A DNA stretch of 64,000 bases. Source: Lewinella sp038528965. GTDB taxonomy: Bacteria; Bacteroidota; Bacteroidia; Chitinophagales; Saprospiraceae. Positions 42,872-51,397 of the stretch are shown piece after piece (the stretch's first letter is position 1; each line of letters begins with the position of its first letter). The position numbers were made by a program, and so were the translations under genes. The stretch is taken from positions 1-64,000 of the forward strand of contig JBCBEC010000038.1 in the NCBI GenBank assembly GCA_038528965.1, given 5' to 3'. The notes under the pieces are model-generated. The model was not told the origin of the DNA, searched no databases, and worked only from the letters and a program-made list of their open reading frames with translations.

Positions 42872-43486
42872 ATGCCAGTTAAAATTCGCTTACAGCGTAG
42901 AGGTCGCAAACAGCGTCCATTTTACCACATCGTAGTAGCTGATTCACGTGCACCACGTGACGGTCGTTTCATCACTAAGTTAGGTACTTACAACCCAATG
43001 ACTAAGCCTGCCACCATCGATATCGATCGGGAGGAAGCTTACAACTGGTTGATGAAGGGCGCTCAGCCAACGGATACGGTTCGCGCTATCCTGCGTTTTA
43101 AAGGTGTGTTGTACCGCAAGCACCTCATGCGTGGTGTACTGAAAGGTGCATTGACTCAAGAAGAGGCTGACAAGAAGTGGCAAGAATGGATTGAGGCGAA
43201 AGAGTCTAAGGTTACGGCTCGTCGTGAAGCTGCTGCTGCTGAGGTGGCTAAGCTACATGCAGATCGCTTTGGTGATGTACCAGTCATCGTAGAAGAAACG
43301 CCAGTAGAAGAGGAAGCACCGGTTGCTGAGGAAGCAGAAGCTGCCACCGAGGAGGCACCTGCTGCTGAAGAGCCAGCTGCCGAGGAAGCACCCGCCGCTG
43401 AGGCTGCTGCTGAGGAGGCACCAGCTACCGAAGAGCCAGCTGCGGAAGAAGCTCCTGCTGAAGAAGAAAAGAAAGACGAGGCGTAA
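42872..43486 (+). CDS. rpsP: 30S ribosomal protein S16 with long Ala/Glu-rich tail
   Basis: 204 residues; the S16 core is residues 1 to about 85 (VKIRLQRRGRKQRPFYHIVV, DGRFITKLGTYNP). Bacterial S16 is usually 80-90 residues. Here a charged helix (KKWQEWIEAKESKVTARREA) and, from about 141, a low-complexity E-E-A-P-A repeat follow. Such acidic/alanine tails on S16 are known in Bacteroidota. It is monocistronic with its own terminator. Confidence 0.95.
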   Translation: MPVKIRLQRRGRKQRPFYHIVVADSRAPRDGRFITKLGTYNPMTKPATIDIDREEAYNWLMKGAQPTDTVRAILRFKGVLYRKHLMRGVLKGALTQEEADKKWQEWIEAKESKVTARREAAAAEVAKLHADRFGDVPVIVEETPVEEEAPVAEEAEAATEEAPAAEEPAAEEAPAAEAAAEEAPATEEPAAEEAPAEEEKKDEA

Positions 43487-43512
43487 TTCCCAACTCCTTC
43501 TTTAAGAAATTT

Positions 43513-43550
43513 AACTGCCCGGCTGCTGATAGTAGTCGGGCAGTTTGCAT
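43513..43550 (+). terminator. Terminator after rpsP
   Basis: AACTGCCCG (43513-43521) pairs with CGGGCAGTT (43537-43545), followed by TGCATTT. It lies 26 nt after the rpsP stop. Confidence 0.7.
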
Positions 43551-43596
43551 TTATAGAAATTCGTCCGGAGCCGTTTCGAGAATTCCAAAAATGACG

Positions 43597-43604
43597 TATA
43601 TTTG
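43597..43604 (+). promoter_or_regulatory. TAnnTTTG promoter box of candidate small RNA
   Basis: TATATTTG is an exact match to the Bacteroidota -7 consensus, with no ORF following within 250 nt but a terminator about 45-80 nt downstream. Confidence 0.55.
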
Positions 43605-43608
43605 CAGC

Positions 43609-43690
43609 GGTTCTTCGGAACCATACTTTAATTCCAATGATAAACGGTGAACCTGGTAGTGCCTAATGTTGCACTACCAGGTTCGCTTTT
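43609..43690 (+). ncRNA. Candidate small RNA (about 80 nt)
   Basis: Starts just after a TATATTTG box. 5' hairpin GGTTC-ttcg-GAACC (43609-43622) has a stable UUCG tetraloop. About 26 nt of single-stranded sequence follow, then a perfect 14-bp hairpin (43649-43662 with 43671-43684, loop ctaatgtt) and gctttt, acting as terminator. No ORF of note lies inside. It has the layout of a stand-alone sRNA; function unknown. Confidence 0.55.
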
Positions 43691-43853
43691 AGAGCTTGTT
43701 TTGAACAGTCTGATTTCTCGAAAGTGAGCAGATTTTGTTCTGATTTAGGCCCAAGGAAGGAACTACGCAGTCGCGTAGTGACTGATCGCAGTACGAAAAT
43801 CAGGATAAAATACGCCGCTTACGGGTAATTGAAGTTGTCCAAAAATAGCTCTT
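43689..43853. repeat. Short element with imperfect terminal inverted repeats
   Basis: Starts tttagagcttgttttgaaca and ends gtccaaaaatagctctt, an imperfect inverse. An internal ACTACGC-agtc-GCGTAGT hairpin lies near 43762-43779. The start resembles that of the element at 343. About 165 bp, ending just before the next gene. Confidence 0.45.
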
Positions 43854-43869
43854 CAAATACACTTGATAG

Positions 43870-45267
43870 ATGTACGAACTTGGTGCAGAGTACCTGGCAA
43901 AACTCGAAAATGTTGCTGCTGAAATCCAGGCGAGCGAGGTGTTGCAACAATACCTGGAGGAGGAGGAAGAGGAATTCTATAATAACCTCAAGGATCTGTT
44001 TGAGCCGCATATCAATCTAGTCTATCAAGATGTGGCTGCCCATCATCCCCTACAGCTGATACATCTAGAGCGCATTTTGTTGGATCCAGCCTTTGAAGGG
44101 CTTTTCTTGCCACGGATTCTGGGCTTTAGCGTATTACGCGGTACGGTAGGTGATAACCTCAAGTACCTGCGCCCCCAACACCATTTTCAGGATATTCTGT
44201 TGGCTATCTGTAACTCTGCGAACTTTGATATTCTGAAGAAGCGGATTGGTCAAACCATTCAAATTGGTTTTGCCCTTAGTAGTGATATCTGGGTGACCAA
44301 CTTGATTAATAGTATCGATAATCGTCGGGTTCGTAATTACCTCCAGGGATTGAAATCAGATCGCCTACGGGTATTGGACGAGCGTAAGCGGGATTATGCG
44401 CGCTACAACCGCCAGTTCCGCAATGAGAATTTCCTGGCTGTTGTTTTTCCGGATACGCCATCGGAGTTGACCATCGAATACCCCAGTCTGGAACGATTCA
44501 TTCTCTATCGGACAAGCACCCAGGAGGACAATACTTCTTTACATCCACTGCTAGACGCCTTCGTTGGCAATAAAGCGTTGATCGGCACCCCTGAGCACAT
44601 GAAAGTAAGCGTACTGTACGGCGCTTTCTTCGACGTGCCAGACGATAGCCAGGATGTTTTAGCAGAAGCTATTGAAGGTTTCCGTAAGGAACTACCCGAG
44701 GCGGATGAGAAGGTATTGGAGTTTCTATTATACCTACACGCTCATTCCGACGCTAAGCTTACGCCCCAAGCGGATTTAAATCTGGCCATGTTGTTTGATC
44801 GGACCACCAAGGACCAATTGAGCGAGTATTTCAATATCATTGAGAAGATTCATACTGACGGGTATACTAATGAAGGTACCCAGGAGGCCATTCGTGACAC
44901 TTACCTGAATTACGAAGGTCTTTCTAATTTCAATGAAGGTATCCGTCGTACGATTATCCAGTATTTCCAGTCTTTCGTTACCAATCTGGAGGAGGGCGAC
45001 TACGCCGAATACTTCGAAATCACCAAGCTATTTGCGGTCTACATGGGCTTGTTTGGCAACCAACAGTTCAATCAAGATCTGAAGGAGCTTTCCATGTCTT
45101 ACGTGAAGAAACTGCTGAAGCGTTTCATCGATAAGCGCGGGAAGGACTACCAGGACATTAAGAAGTTTGTCTCTGCCACCTTCCGGGATTTCGAATTCCT
45201 AACGGAAAAAGAAATTGTGAATCTCTTCAAAACGCGCCGTAAGCGCAAGAAGAAAGAAGAAGCTTAA
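43870..45267 (+). CDS. Conserved hypothetical protein, 465 residues
   Basis: A soluble, helix-rich protein with acidic coiled-coil-like N-terminus (YLEEEEEEFYNNLKDLFEPH) and a basic tail (KTRRKRKKKEEA). It has no signal peptide, membrane helix or recognisable catalytic motif. Segments such as HLERILLDPAFEGLFLPRIL and NYEGLSNFNEGIRRTIIQYF suggest stacked alpha-helices, as in HEAT/ARM-like scaffolds. It has a good ATG and coding sense throughout, so the gene is real. I do not know a function. Confidence 0.8.
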   Translation: MYELGAEYLAKLENVAAEIQASEVLQQYLEEEEEEFYNNLKDLFEPHINLVYQDVAAHHPLQLIHLERILLDPAFEGLFLPRILGFSVLRGTVGDNLKYLRPQHHFQDILLAICNSANFDILKKRIGQTIQIGFALSSDIWVTNLINSIDNRRVRNYLQGLKSDRLRVLDERKRDYARYNRQFRNENFLAVVFPDTPSELTIEYPSLERFILYRTSTQEDNTSLHPLLDAFVGNKALIGTPEHMKVSVLYGAFFDVPDDSQDVLAEAIEGFRKELPEADEKVLEFLLYLHAHSDAKLTPQADLNLAMLFDRTTKDQLSEYFNIIEKIHTDGYTNEGTQEAIRDTYLNYEGLSNFNEGIRRTIIQYFQSFVTNLEEGDYAEYFEITKLFAVYMGLFGNQQFNQDLKELSMSYVKKLLKRFIDKRGKDYQDIKKFVSATFRDFEFLTEKEIVNLFKTRRKRKKKEEA

Positions 45268-45510
45268 GCCACGGCTTGCTACTGCTTCAAGGCCGCTTCT
45301 GCCAATAGGGTAGGAGCGGCCTTGTTGTTTTGCAGACCATCGCCCGGATTTTACTATTTTGAGGGCGAAACGCAGCAGCAGCTTGGAGATAGTAGGGCAA
45401 GAAATGGCTAGTGCTGCCATACGTTTCCCCAATAACTAGAATGAAGGTTGTCATTTAATTACCCTTAGTAGTAGCTGGTGGTATCACGCTGCTCTAAAGT
45501 AAAATCCACT

Positions 45511-47571
45511 ATGCAATTAACCACACTGGACTGGGGCATTATTATGGCCTTCTTCCTGTTTTCCTTGCTCATTGGACTCTGGACTTCTAGACGAGCTGGC
45601 AAGGGGTTTACAGAGTATTTCCTATCAGGTCGTGGTATGCCTTGGTGGCTGCTGGGTATCAGTATGGTGGCTACCACCTTTAGTGCAGATACCCCCAACC
45701 TAGTAGCCGATATCGTACGCCAAAATGGAGTTTCTGGTAATTGGGTCTGGTGGGCGTTTTTGCTGACCGGCATGCTTACCGTCTTCCTGTACGCCAAGCT
45801 CTGGCGCCGCTCCGGTGTGCTTACTGATCTTGAGTTTTACGAATTGCGCTACAGTGGTAATCCCGCCGCCTTCCTGCGTGGTTTCCGGGCCGTTTATCTA
45901 GGGGTTGTCTTCAATGTGGTCATTATGGCCACTGTCTGTCTGGCGGCCATTAAAATTGGTGCGGTATTACTGGGGCTAAGTCCGATCCAAACTTTATTGA
46001 TTGCCTCCATCGTGACGGTGATCTACACTGGCTTAGGAGGGTTGCGAGGTGTGATCATTACCGACTTTTTTCAGTTTGTGCTGGCCATGGGCGGAATGAT
46101 CTGGGCCGCTATTGTCATCCTTGACCGGCCGGATATTGAAGGTCTGCAGGGCTTACTTAATCACCCGAACCTTACGGGAAAGCTAAATTTCTTCCCCGAC
46201 TTCAATAATTGGGAAGTGCTCTGGCCACTCTTTATCCTACCGCTGGCGGTTCAGTGGTGGTCTGTTTGGTACCCTGGTGCTGAACCTGGCGGCGGTGGAT
46301 ACGTAGCCCAACGTATGCTGTCTGCAAAAGACGAGAAACACGCTATCGGAGCCACTTTATTATTCAATATCTCACACTACGCCCTGCGTCCATGGCCATG
46401 GTTGTTGATTGCCCTAGCTTCTCTGGTGTATTACCCTCTACAGGTCAATCCCGACCCAACGGCGAATCAGGTTTATGTGCATCCCGCGGCGGCGGATACG
46501 CTAAATTCCGTTCTCAAAGAAGATGCGATTCCTTTTTTGTTAACTGATCTAAGTCTCCGACAGGCAGCTAGCGAGGATGTAGAGCTACAAGCAGAATATG
46601 GTCGCTTACAGCAAATTGTAAATCAGCACCCCATGTCCTTAGAGGTGCGATCCCTGGCCTATATCTATACCGAGAAAAACCGCTGGGTTGCTCCAGAAAA
46701 TCGCAGCGATCCTTTGGCGGAGGAACAGCTGGTCTACATCCAGCTCGCGAAGCCAGAGATTGGCCTGGATAAACTGGGGCATGATTTAGGTTTTTCCCTA
46801 ATGCTCCAATTTATGCCTTCGGGTTTATTAGGCTTGCTCCTAGCGGCCCTGATAGCTGCCTTTATGTCCACTTTGTCCACTCACCTCAATTGGGGGGCAT
46901 CCTATCTGGTAAATGACGTTTACCGGCGTTTTATGCGCCCGGAGGCCAGCGAGCAGGAGCAGGTGAATGTCGGCCGTTTGGCTACCTTGGTGCTGATGGT
47001 GCTGGCGGCGCTTTTGGCCTTGGCCTTGGAAGACGCTCTGGGGGCCTTTAACGTCATTTTGCAAATTGGTGCCGGTACCGGTCTGCTGTTTATCCTGCGT
47101 TGGTTCTGGTGGCGAATTAATGCTTATTCGGAGATCGCTGCGATGGTCATATCCTTCGCAGTGGCCTTATACTTTGAGTTTGTACACCCCGGTGGCTTGC
47201 CAGATCACGCTAAGCTGGTGTACGGAGTGGGAATTACTACCGTAGGCTGGGTGGCAGTGACACTTTTAACGCGCCCTACGGCAAAAGAAACATTAATCCG
47301 TTTCTATCGCCTGGTCCGTCCGCATTCCCCCGGCTGGGATGCGGTTATTCAGTACGCCAAGAAAGCCGAAGAACTGGCCGCGCCAATTCCTACTAGTTCA
47401 TTTATGCTAGAATTGAGCTGCATGTTTGCGGGCTGTTTTATGGTATACGGCTTACTCTTTAGTACGGGCTATTTACTCTACGGACAGCTAGCTTTAGCAG
47501 GCGTCAGCTTCCTGGTAGTATTGGCCTCTGGCTGGGTGATTTATCGCAACTGGCCCAAAATCCAGAAGTAA
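45511..47571 (+). CDS. Sodium:solute symporter (SSS family), long form
   Basis: 686 residues from the internal ATG at 45511 (MQLTTLDWGIIMAFFLFSLL), which begins the first helix; an upstream ATG at 45478 adds 11 polar residues. Typical SSS core with sodium-site region STTFSADTPN-like (VATTFSADTPNLVADIV) and LLAALIAAFMSTLSTHLNWG. A long hydrophilic loop (about residues 310-420) and extra C-terminal helices distinguish it from the 480-residue symporter at 35794. Substrate unknown. Confidence 0.85.
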   Translation: MQLTTLDWGIIMAFFLFSLLIGLWTSRRAGKGFTEYFLSGRGMPWWLLGISMVATTFSADTPNLVADIVRQNGVSGNWVWWAFLLTGMLTVFLYAKLWRRSGVLTDLEFYELRYSGNPAAFLRGFRAVYLGVVFNVVIMATVCLAAIKIGAVLLGLSPIQTLLIASIVTVIYTGLGGLRGVIITDFFQFVLAMGGMIWAAIVILDRPDIEGLQGLLNHPNLTGKLNFFPDFNNWEVLWPLFILPLAVQWWSVWYPGAEPGGGGYVAQRMLSAKDEKHAIGATLLFNISHYALRPWPWLLIALASLVYYPLQVNPDPTANQVYVHPAAADTLNSVLKEDAIPFLLTDLSLRQAASEDVELQAEYGRLQQIVNQHPMSLEVRSLAYIYTEKNRWVAPENRSDPLAEEQLVYIQLAKPEIGLDKLGHDLGFSLMLQFMPSGLLGLLLAALIAAFMSTLSTHLNWGASYLVNDVYRRFMRPEASEQEQVNVGRLATLVLMVLAALLALALEDALGAFNVILQIGAGTGLLFILRWFWWRINAYSEIAAMVISFAVALYFEFVHPGGLPDHAKLVYGVGITTVGWVAVTLLTRPTAKETLIRFYRLVRPHSPGWDAVIQYAKKAEELAAPIPTSSFMLELSCMFAGCFMVYGLLFSTGYLLYGQLALAGVSFLVVLASGWVIYRNWPKIQK

Positions 47572-47815
47572 TATTTAGGGATAAAACTGTTAAAATTTTT
47601 CGGCTGGCCAACTATTGGTCAACCTGAGAAGTTTTTATTACCGAATGATATACTTATTAAATATTTGGGAAGGGCGACTTTTTCAGAATTTAATTTGTAT
47701 TTTTAAGCAATCGTATTTGAGAGGTGAGTCTACAGTCGCAACATTTTATTACCATAAGAGGTGACTACTTCATGGCTTTTATACGATTGCCAAATCGTTT
47801 TATCATCAAACCTAA

Positions 47816-48055
47816 ATGCTCATGAATCGAAGGTCTCTCAAGCAGAGGTTGTTAAGAACCCGTATTGCCTTAAAACAGACCCTTACTCGAATTTTGGACA
47901 TTAACAAAAAGAGAAAAGTGCTGAACGAATTAGTGGAGTTACAAGAGCATTCCGAAAAGCTCGAAGATGAGCTTAAAGTATTAAATCAGTTGGCCTTTAA
48001 TCAGGCTAATTTGGTTCGGAGATACGAAAAAGAGTTAGCCGTAAGTGAAGCTTAA
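47816..48055 (+). CDS. Small basic coiled-coil protein, unknown
   Basis: 79 residues (or 77 from the second ATG at 47822). The N-terminus is strongly basic (NRRSLKQRLLRTRIALKQTL), followed by a heptad-like coiled coil (LNELVELQEHSEKLEDELKV). Followed by a strong terminator. No known family. Basic plus coiled-coil character would suit an RNA/DNA- or ribosome-associated protein, but this is speculation. Confidence 0.6.
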   Translation: MLMNRRSLKQRLLRTRIALKQTLTRILDINKKRKVLNELVELQEHSEKLEDELKVLNQLAFNQANLVRRYEKELAVSEA

Positions 48056-48094
48056 TTCATTTCGGTTCTCTTAAGTAGAAACAGCGAACCAATG

Positions 48095-48128
48095 GGGCTG
48101 CCTGCTACCAGTAGGCAGCCCATTTTTT
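48095..48128 (+). terminator. Rho-independent terminator
   Basis: GGGCTGCCT (48095-48103) pairs with AGGCAGCCC (48113-48121), with further inner pairs, then ATTTTTT. It ends the small coiled-coil gene. Confidence 0.8.
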
Positions 48129-48330
48129 GTCAGCTTACTTCATCAGAGGCGAATATTTGGGTATGAATTCTTGAATTAGTTACGCTTCCTGCTTAAATTT
48201 GAAGTCCCACCTGTCAGATTTACTTTAACTTGATAATCAGTGAAGAATCAATGATTCTGCTGAAGATTCACGCCGATTTGTAGAAATCAGTGTGAAATCA
48301 TGAACATTTTTCCTGCTAAATGTTGTTATC

Positions 48331-48924
48331 ATGGTCAAGCAAAGAGAAAATTCGCTTCATACCAAGTATATGAGTACGATATCGGTTGATCAACAGATAA
48401 TGGAAAGCATGAAGACCAATGACGGGAGTAATCTCTGGCATCGGTCGTTCGAGCAACCCGTCCTATTGGTATTCCTACGGCACTTTGGTTGCACCTTCTG
48501 CCGGGAGGCACTTTCTGATATTGCCAAGATTAAAGATCGGATCGAGGAAGTTGGTACGAAAATAATTTTTGTACACATGACTGATGATAAGGTGGCGGAG
48601 CGTTACTTCCAACGTTATGATCTCAGTGGAGCCATCCACATCAGCGACCCCCAGTGCCAATACTACGCGAAGTTTGGCCTGGTCAAGGGCAATTTTACTC
48701 AACTCTTTGGATTACAATCCTGGATCAGAGGATTCCAGGCGGCTATCATCGATGGTAATGGTGTGGGCTACAAGCAGGTAGGTGACGGTTTCCAAATGCC
48801 TGGTGTATTTGTCGTTCACGAAGGGCAAATTAAAGATGCCTTCATTCACAAACTTTCTCACGATCGCCCCGACTACGAGCAGCTCGTACTGAACTGCTGC
48901 GAAGTGGGGGATTCACAAGGCTAA
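48331..48924 (+). CDS. Peroxiredoxin-like protein (AhpC-TSA_2 / SelL-related redoxin)
   Basis: 197 residues (184 if the second ATG at 48370 is used). Thioredoxin fold with the active-site motif LRHFGCTFCREALSDIAKIK (CxxC), then VHMTDDKVAERYF and the later DGNGVGYKQVGDGFQMPGVF with the cis-Pro region. Such proteins reduce peroxides or disulfides; the family is poorly characterised. Monocistronic. Confidence 0.8.
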   Translation: MVKQRENSLHTKYMSTISVDQQIMESMKTNDGSNLWHRSFEQPVLLVFLRHFGCTFCREALSDIAKIKDRIEEVGTKIIFVHMTDDKVAERYFQRYDLSGAIHISDPQCQYYAKFGLVKGNFTQLFGLQSWIRGFQAAIIDGNGVGYKQVGDGFQMPGVFVVHEGQIKDAFIHKLSHDRPDYEQLVLNCCEVGDSQG

Positions 48925-48980
48925 GTAAGGGAGTTGACTTCGTGATTGCCTGACTCTTTTCTCTAATCTTATCTACGTTT

Positions 48981-49415
48981 TCACGCAGGGTATACGCCCG
49001 TTCGCATTTCTGTGAAGGAATAGCGCAACAGGTCATGAGTAGTTACTATTCCTACCAAGCGACCATCTTCCAGGATAGGGAGGGCGTGCAGTTTGTTGGA
49101 TAGAAATACATCCGCTGCTAGATCAATCTCGTCGTCCGGTGTAAGGAATACGGGATAGCTAGACATGATGTCTTTAGCCGAGATATAATCAAACTCCTTT
49201 TCGGTGTAGGTCTTTCCCGTCGTATTTAAGGTCAGTATGTAGCTGGCCTTAGCTAAGTCTTCTTTACTAATAATTCCCTTGAGCTGGTTGCTAAAGTCTA
49301 GGACCGGTATGTGATGGAAATGATGGGTATCGAAAACTCTTTTGATTTCTGAGAAGGTAGCTGTTTCGAATACTGTGATCACCTCCGTGGTCATAATTTT
49401 ATCTACCGTTTTCAT
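48981..49415 (-). CDS. CBS-domain pair protein
   Basis: 144 residues from the ATG at 49413-49415; an upstream start would add an unlikely 22-residue piece. Two CBS motifs: VDKIMTTEVITVFETATFSE ... HHIPVLD...LKGIISKEDL and AKDIMSSYPVFLTPDDEIDL ... LHALPILEDGRLVGIVTTHD. Free-standing CBS pairs sense adenine nucleotides. Partner unknown. Confidence 0.88.
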   Translation of the reverse strand: MKTVDKIMTTEVITVFETATFSEIKRVFDTHHFHHIPVLDFSNQLKGIISKEDLAKASYILTLNTTGKTYTEKEFDYISAKDIMSSYPVFLTPDDEIDLAADVFLSNKLHALPILEDGRLVGIVTTHDLLRYSFTEMRTGVYPA

Positions 49416-49658
49416 AAGCCCTGTTTGTTTAATGGAAAAATACGGTAGAGCTAAGGTCACCATGTTCCATTGGAGTACCACTGACGGAAATCACTCCAGC
49501 ATCATGATAAATCTTGTTCGGATACTGCTTCGATCCGCCAGGTTTAGCCCTTCTTTTTGCAGACAATGGCTGTCCAAACTGGATAATTTAGTAGTTGTGC
49601 ATACTTAATCGCTTCTAGCTATAGTTAACTCCTTGCGATCCACTATTTTTGGTTTCTC

Positions 49659-50168
49659 ATGAATCAACAGGACAGTAGCTGCGAGCCGGATAATTTTCGC
49701 CGGCTTTTCGATGAACACTCGAAAGCACTTCATCACTTTGCTTATTACAAATCTGGGGATGCCAGCCAGGCGGAAGACGTGGTGCAGGAGTCCTATCTGC
49801 GCCTGTGGAAGAATTGTGCTCAAGTGAGCATCGAAAAGGCCAAACAGTTTCTCTTTGCGGTAGCTAATAATTTAATGCTGGATCAGTTTAAGCACCAAAA
49901 GGTCGTACTGAAATTTCAGTCTACTCAACAGGTACATCAAAACAGTCAAGATCCACAGTTCTTGATGGAGGAGCAAGAGTTTAAAATCAAACTAGAGACC
50001 GCCATTGCCGCCTTACCCGAAGGGCAACGAGAGGTATTCCTGCTCAACCGCATTGATAAGATGAAGTACCGCGAGATTGCCGAGCATCTGGGCATTAGCC
50101 AAAAGGCCGTGGAGAAGCGGATGCACAAAGCGCTATTGACGCTGCGTGAGGAGTTTGGGAAAATATAG
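49659..50168 (+). CDS. ECF RNA polymerase sigma factor (FecI-like)
   Basis: 169 residues. Sigma region 2 (FDEHSKALHHFAYYKSGDAS, QAEDVVQESYLRLWKN) and region 4 (LPEGQREVFLLNRIDKMKYR, EIAEHLGISQKAVEKRM HTH). First gene of a sigma / anti-sigma / TonB-receptor set. It is separated from the FecR gene by 282 nt that contain a dispersed palindromic repeat, so the two may not share one transcript. Confidence 0.92.
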   Translation: MNQQDSSCEPDNFRRLFDEHSKALHHFAYYKSGDASQAEDVVQESYLRLWKNCAQVSIEKAKQFLFAVANNLMLDQFKHQKVVLKFQSTQQVHQNSQDPQFLMEEQEFKIKLETAIAALPEGQREVFLLNRIDKMKYREIAEHLGISQKAVEKRMHKALLTLREEFGKI

Positions 50169-50229
50169 TTAAATGAGCTTTGCTCTTTACAAGTCGGATG
50201 AAATGGCTAGTGAGGTAGGCAAACCTCAT

Positions 50230-50314
50230 CGTACTGGGTATTGGGTACAAAGTACTTGGTAAGCGTAAATTTGCAATAATCAAATCTAAGTACCTTGTAC
50301 TGAGTACTACGTAC
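50230..50314. repeat. Palindromic 'GTACTTGG' intergenic repeat, copy 1
   Basis: Left arm gtactgggtattgggtacaa, agtacttggt; right arm aagtaccttgtactgagtac. The arms are roughly inverse and could form a long hairpin. Related copies lie at 61910-61990 and 62581-62734. This one lies between the sigma and anti-sigma genes. Confidence 0.6.
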
Positions 50315-50450
50315 AGTTCATAGCAACTCGTGAGAGACAATTAATCAGCCATAAGGCCACTGAGCTAGACAAATCGTATGCTTCATGTTAGGGTAAATGG
50401 GGACATTCTCGTTTAATAGACAAATAGAGAAACCTCAGTAATTCAGTCGA

Positions 50451-51392
50451 ATGAGTAAAAAATCTACAGACGATACCTTTTTGGCGCGCTGGCTCAGCGG
50501 AGACTTGACCCCCGAAGAGGAAGCTACTTTTGCGGCTCGGGAAGATGCTGAACTATTGCGCAAAATAGCTGAGACTTCTGCTGAGTTGGAGCCTCCACAA
50601 CGGGATCAAGCAGCCAGTTGGGAAGCTTTGCAGCAAAAGGTTAGACCGGCCAAAAAGCCCGCCCGCGTTAGGCGTTTAGGAAACTGGTGGAGGTACGCGG
50701 CTGCGGCTGCGGTACTGCTACTGGCAGTGTACTATGTCGCATTACCAGATAGCCAGAGTTGGACCACCATTAGTGCTCCGCTGGCAGAGAAAACCGTTGT
50801 TGAACTGCCCGACGGCTCGGAAGTGTGGCTTAATGCTGGCTCTGAGTTGCGTTATCAGTCCGGGCAATTCAATAGATCACGCTTAGTGGAACTGAAGGGA
50901 GAAGCTTTCTTTGATGTAGTTCCAGGAGCATCTTTCGAGGTTTCAACTACTCAAGGTACCGTTAGTGTTTTGGGTACTACTTTCGATGTATACGCCCGCT
51001 TACAGCAGTTTCGGGTAGCCTGTTATTCCGGTAAGGTAGGGGTAGAATATTCTACTGAAGAGCCACAGGAGATACTGGAGCCTGGACAATTGATTGAGGT
51101 AAAAGAAGATGAAATGTCACGAGGAAGCATTGATGCTGCCAAAGAGATGCCCGAATGGACAAGCGGACTATCCGAATTCAATGATGCTGACTTCAAAACA
51201 GTAATTGAAGAGCTGGAACGACAGTACGCCATTCAGGTTAATTATCCGGCGCATCTGGATACTTTGCGGGGCTACAATGGAGGTTTTCCGCATCGTGCGT
51301 TGGAATCTGCTTTACAGATTGTATTTTCATCGGTGGACTGCCAATATCGTATTGATGACAAGGTAGTTGATGTGTTTCAGTCAACTGATTAG
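50451..51392 (+). CDS. FecR-type anti-sigma factor
   Basis: 313 residues. The cytoplasmic N-terminus (residues 1-80) binds sigma, one membrane helix (about 81-98, RYAAAAAVLLLAVYYVALP), a FecR domain (VVELPDGSEVWLNAGSELRY ... GTVSVLGTTFDVYA) and a C-terminal DUF4974-like domain (FNDADFKTVIEELERQYAIQ). It relays the state of the downstream TonB receptor to the ECF sigma factor. Confidence 0.9.
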   Translation: MSKKSTDDTFLARWLSGDLTPEEEATFAAREDAELLRKIAETSAELEPPQRDQAASWEALQQKVRPAKKPARVRRLGNWWRYAAAAAVLLLAVYYVALPDSQSWTTISAPLAEKTVVELPDGSEVWLNAGSELRYQSGQFNRSRLVELKGEAFFDVVPGASFEVSTTQGTVSVLGTTFDVYARLQQFRVACYSGKVGVEYSTEEPQEILEPGQLIEVKEDEMSRGSIDAAKEMPEWTSGLSEFNDADFKTVIEELERQYAIQVNYPAHLDTLRGYNGGFPHRALESALQIVFSSVDCQYRIDDKVVDVFQSTD

Positions 51393-51397
51393 GTAAT

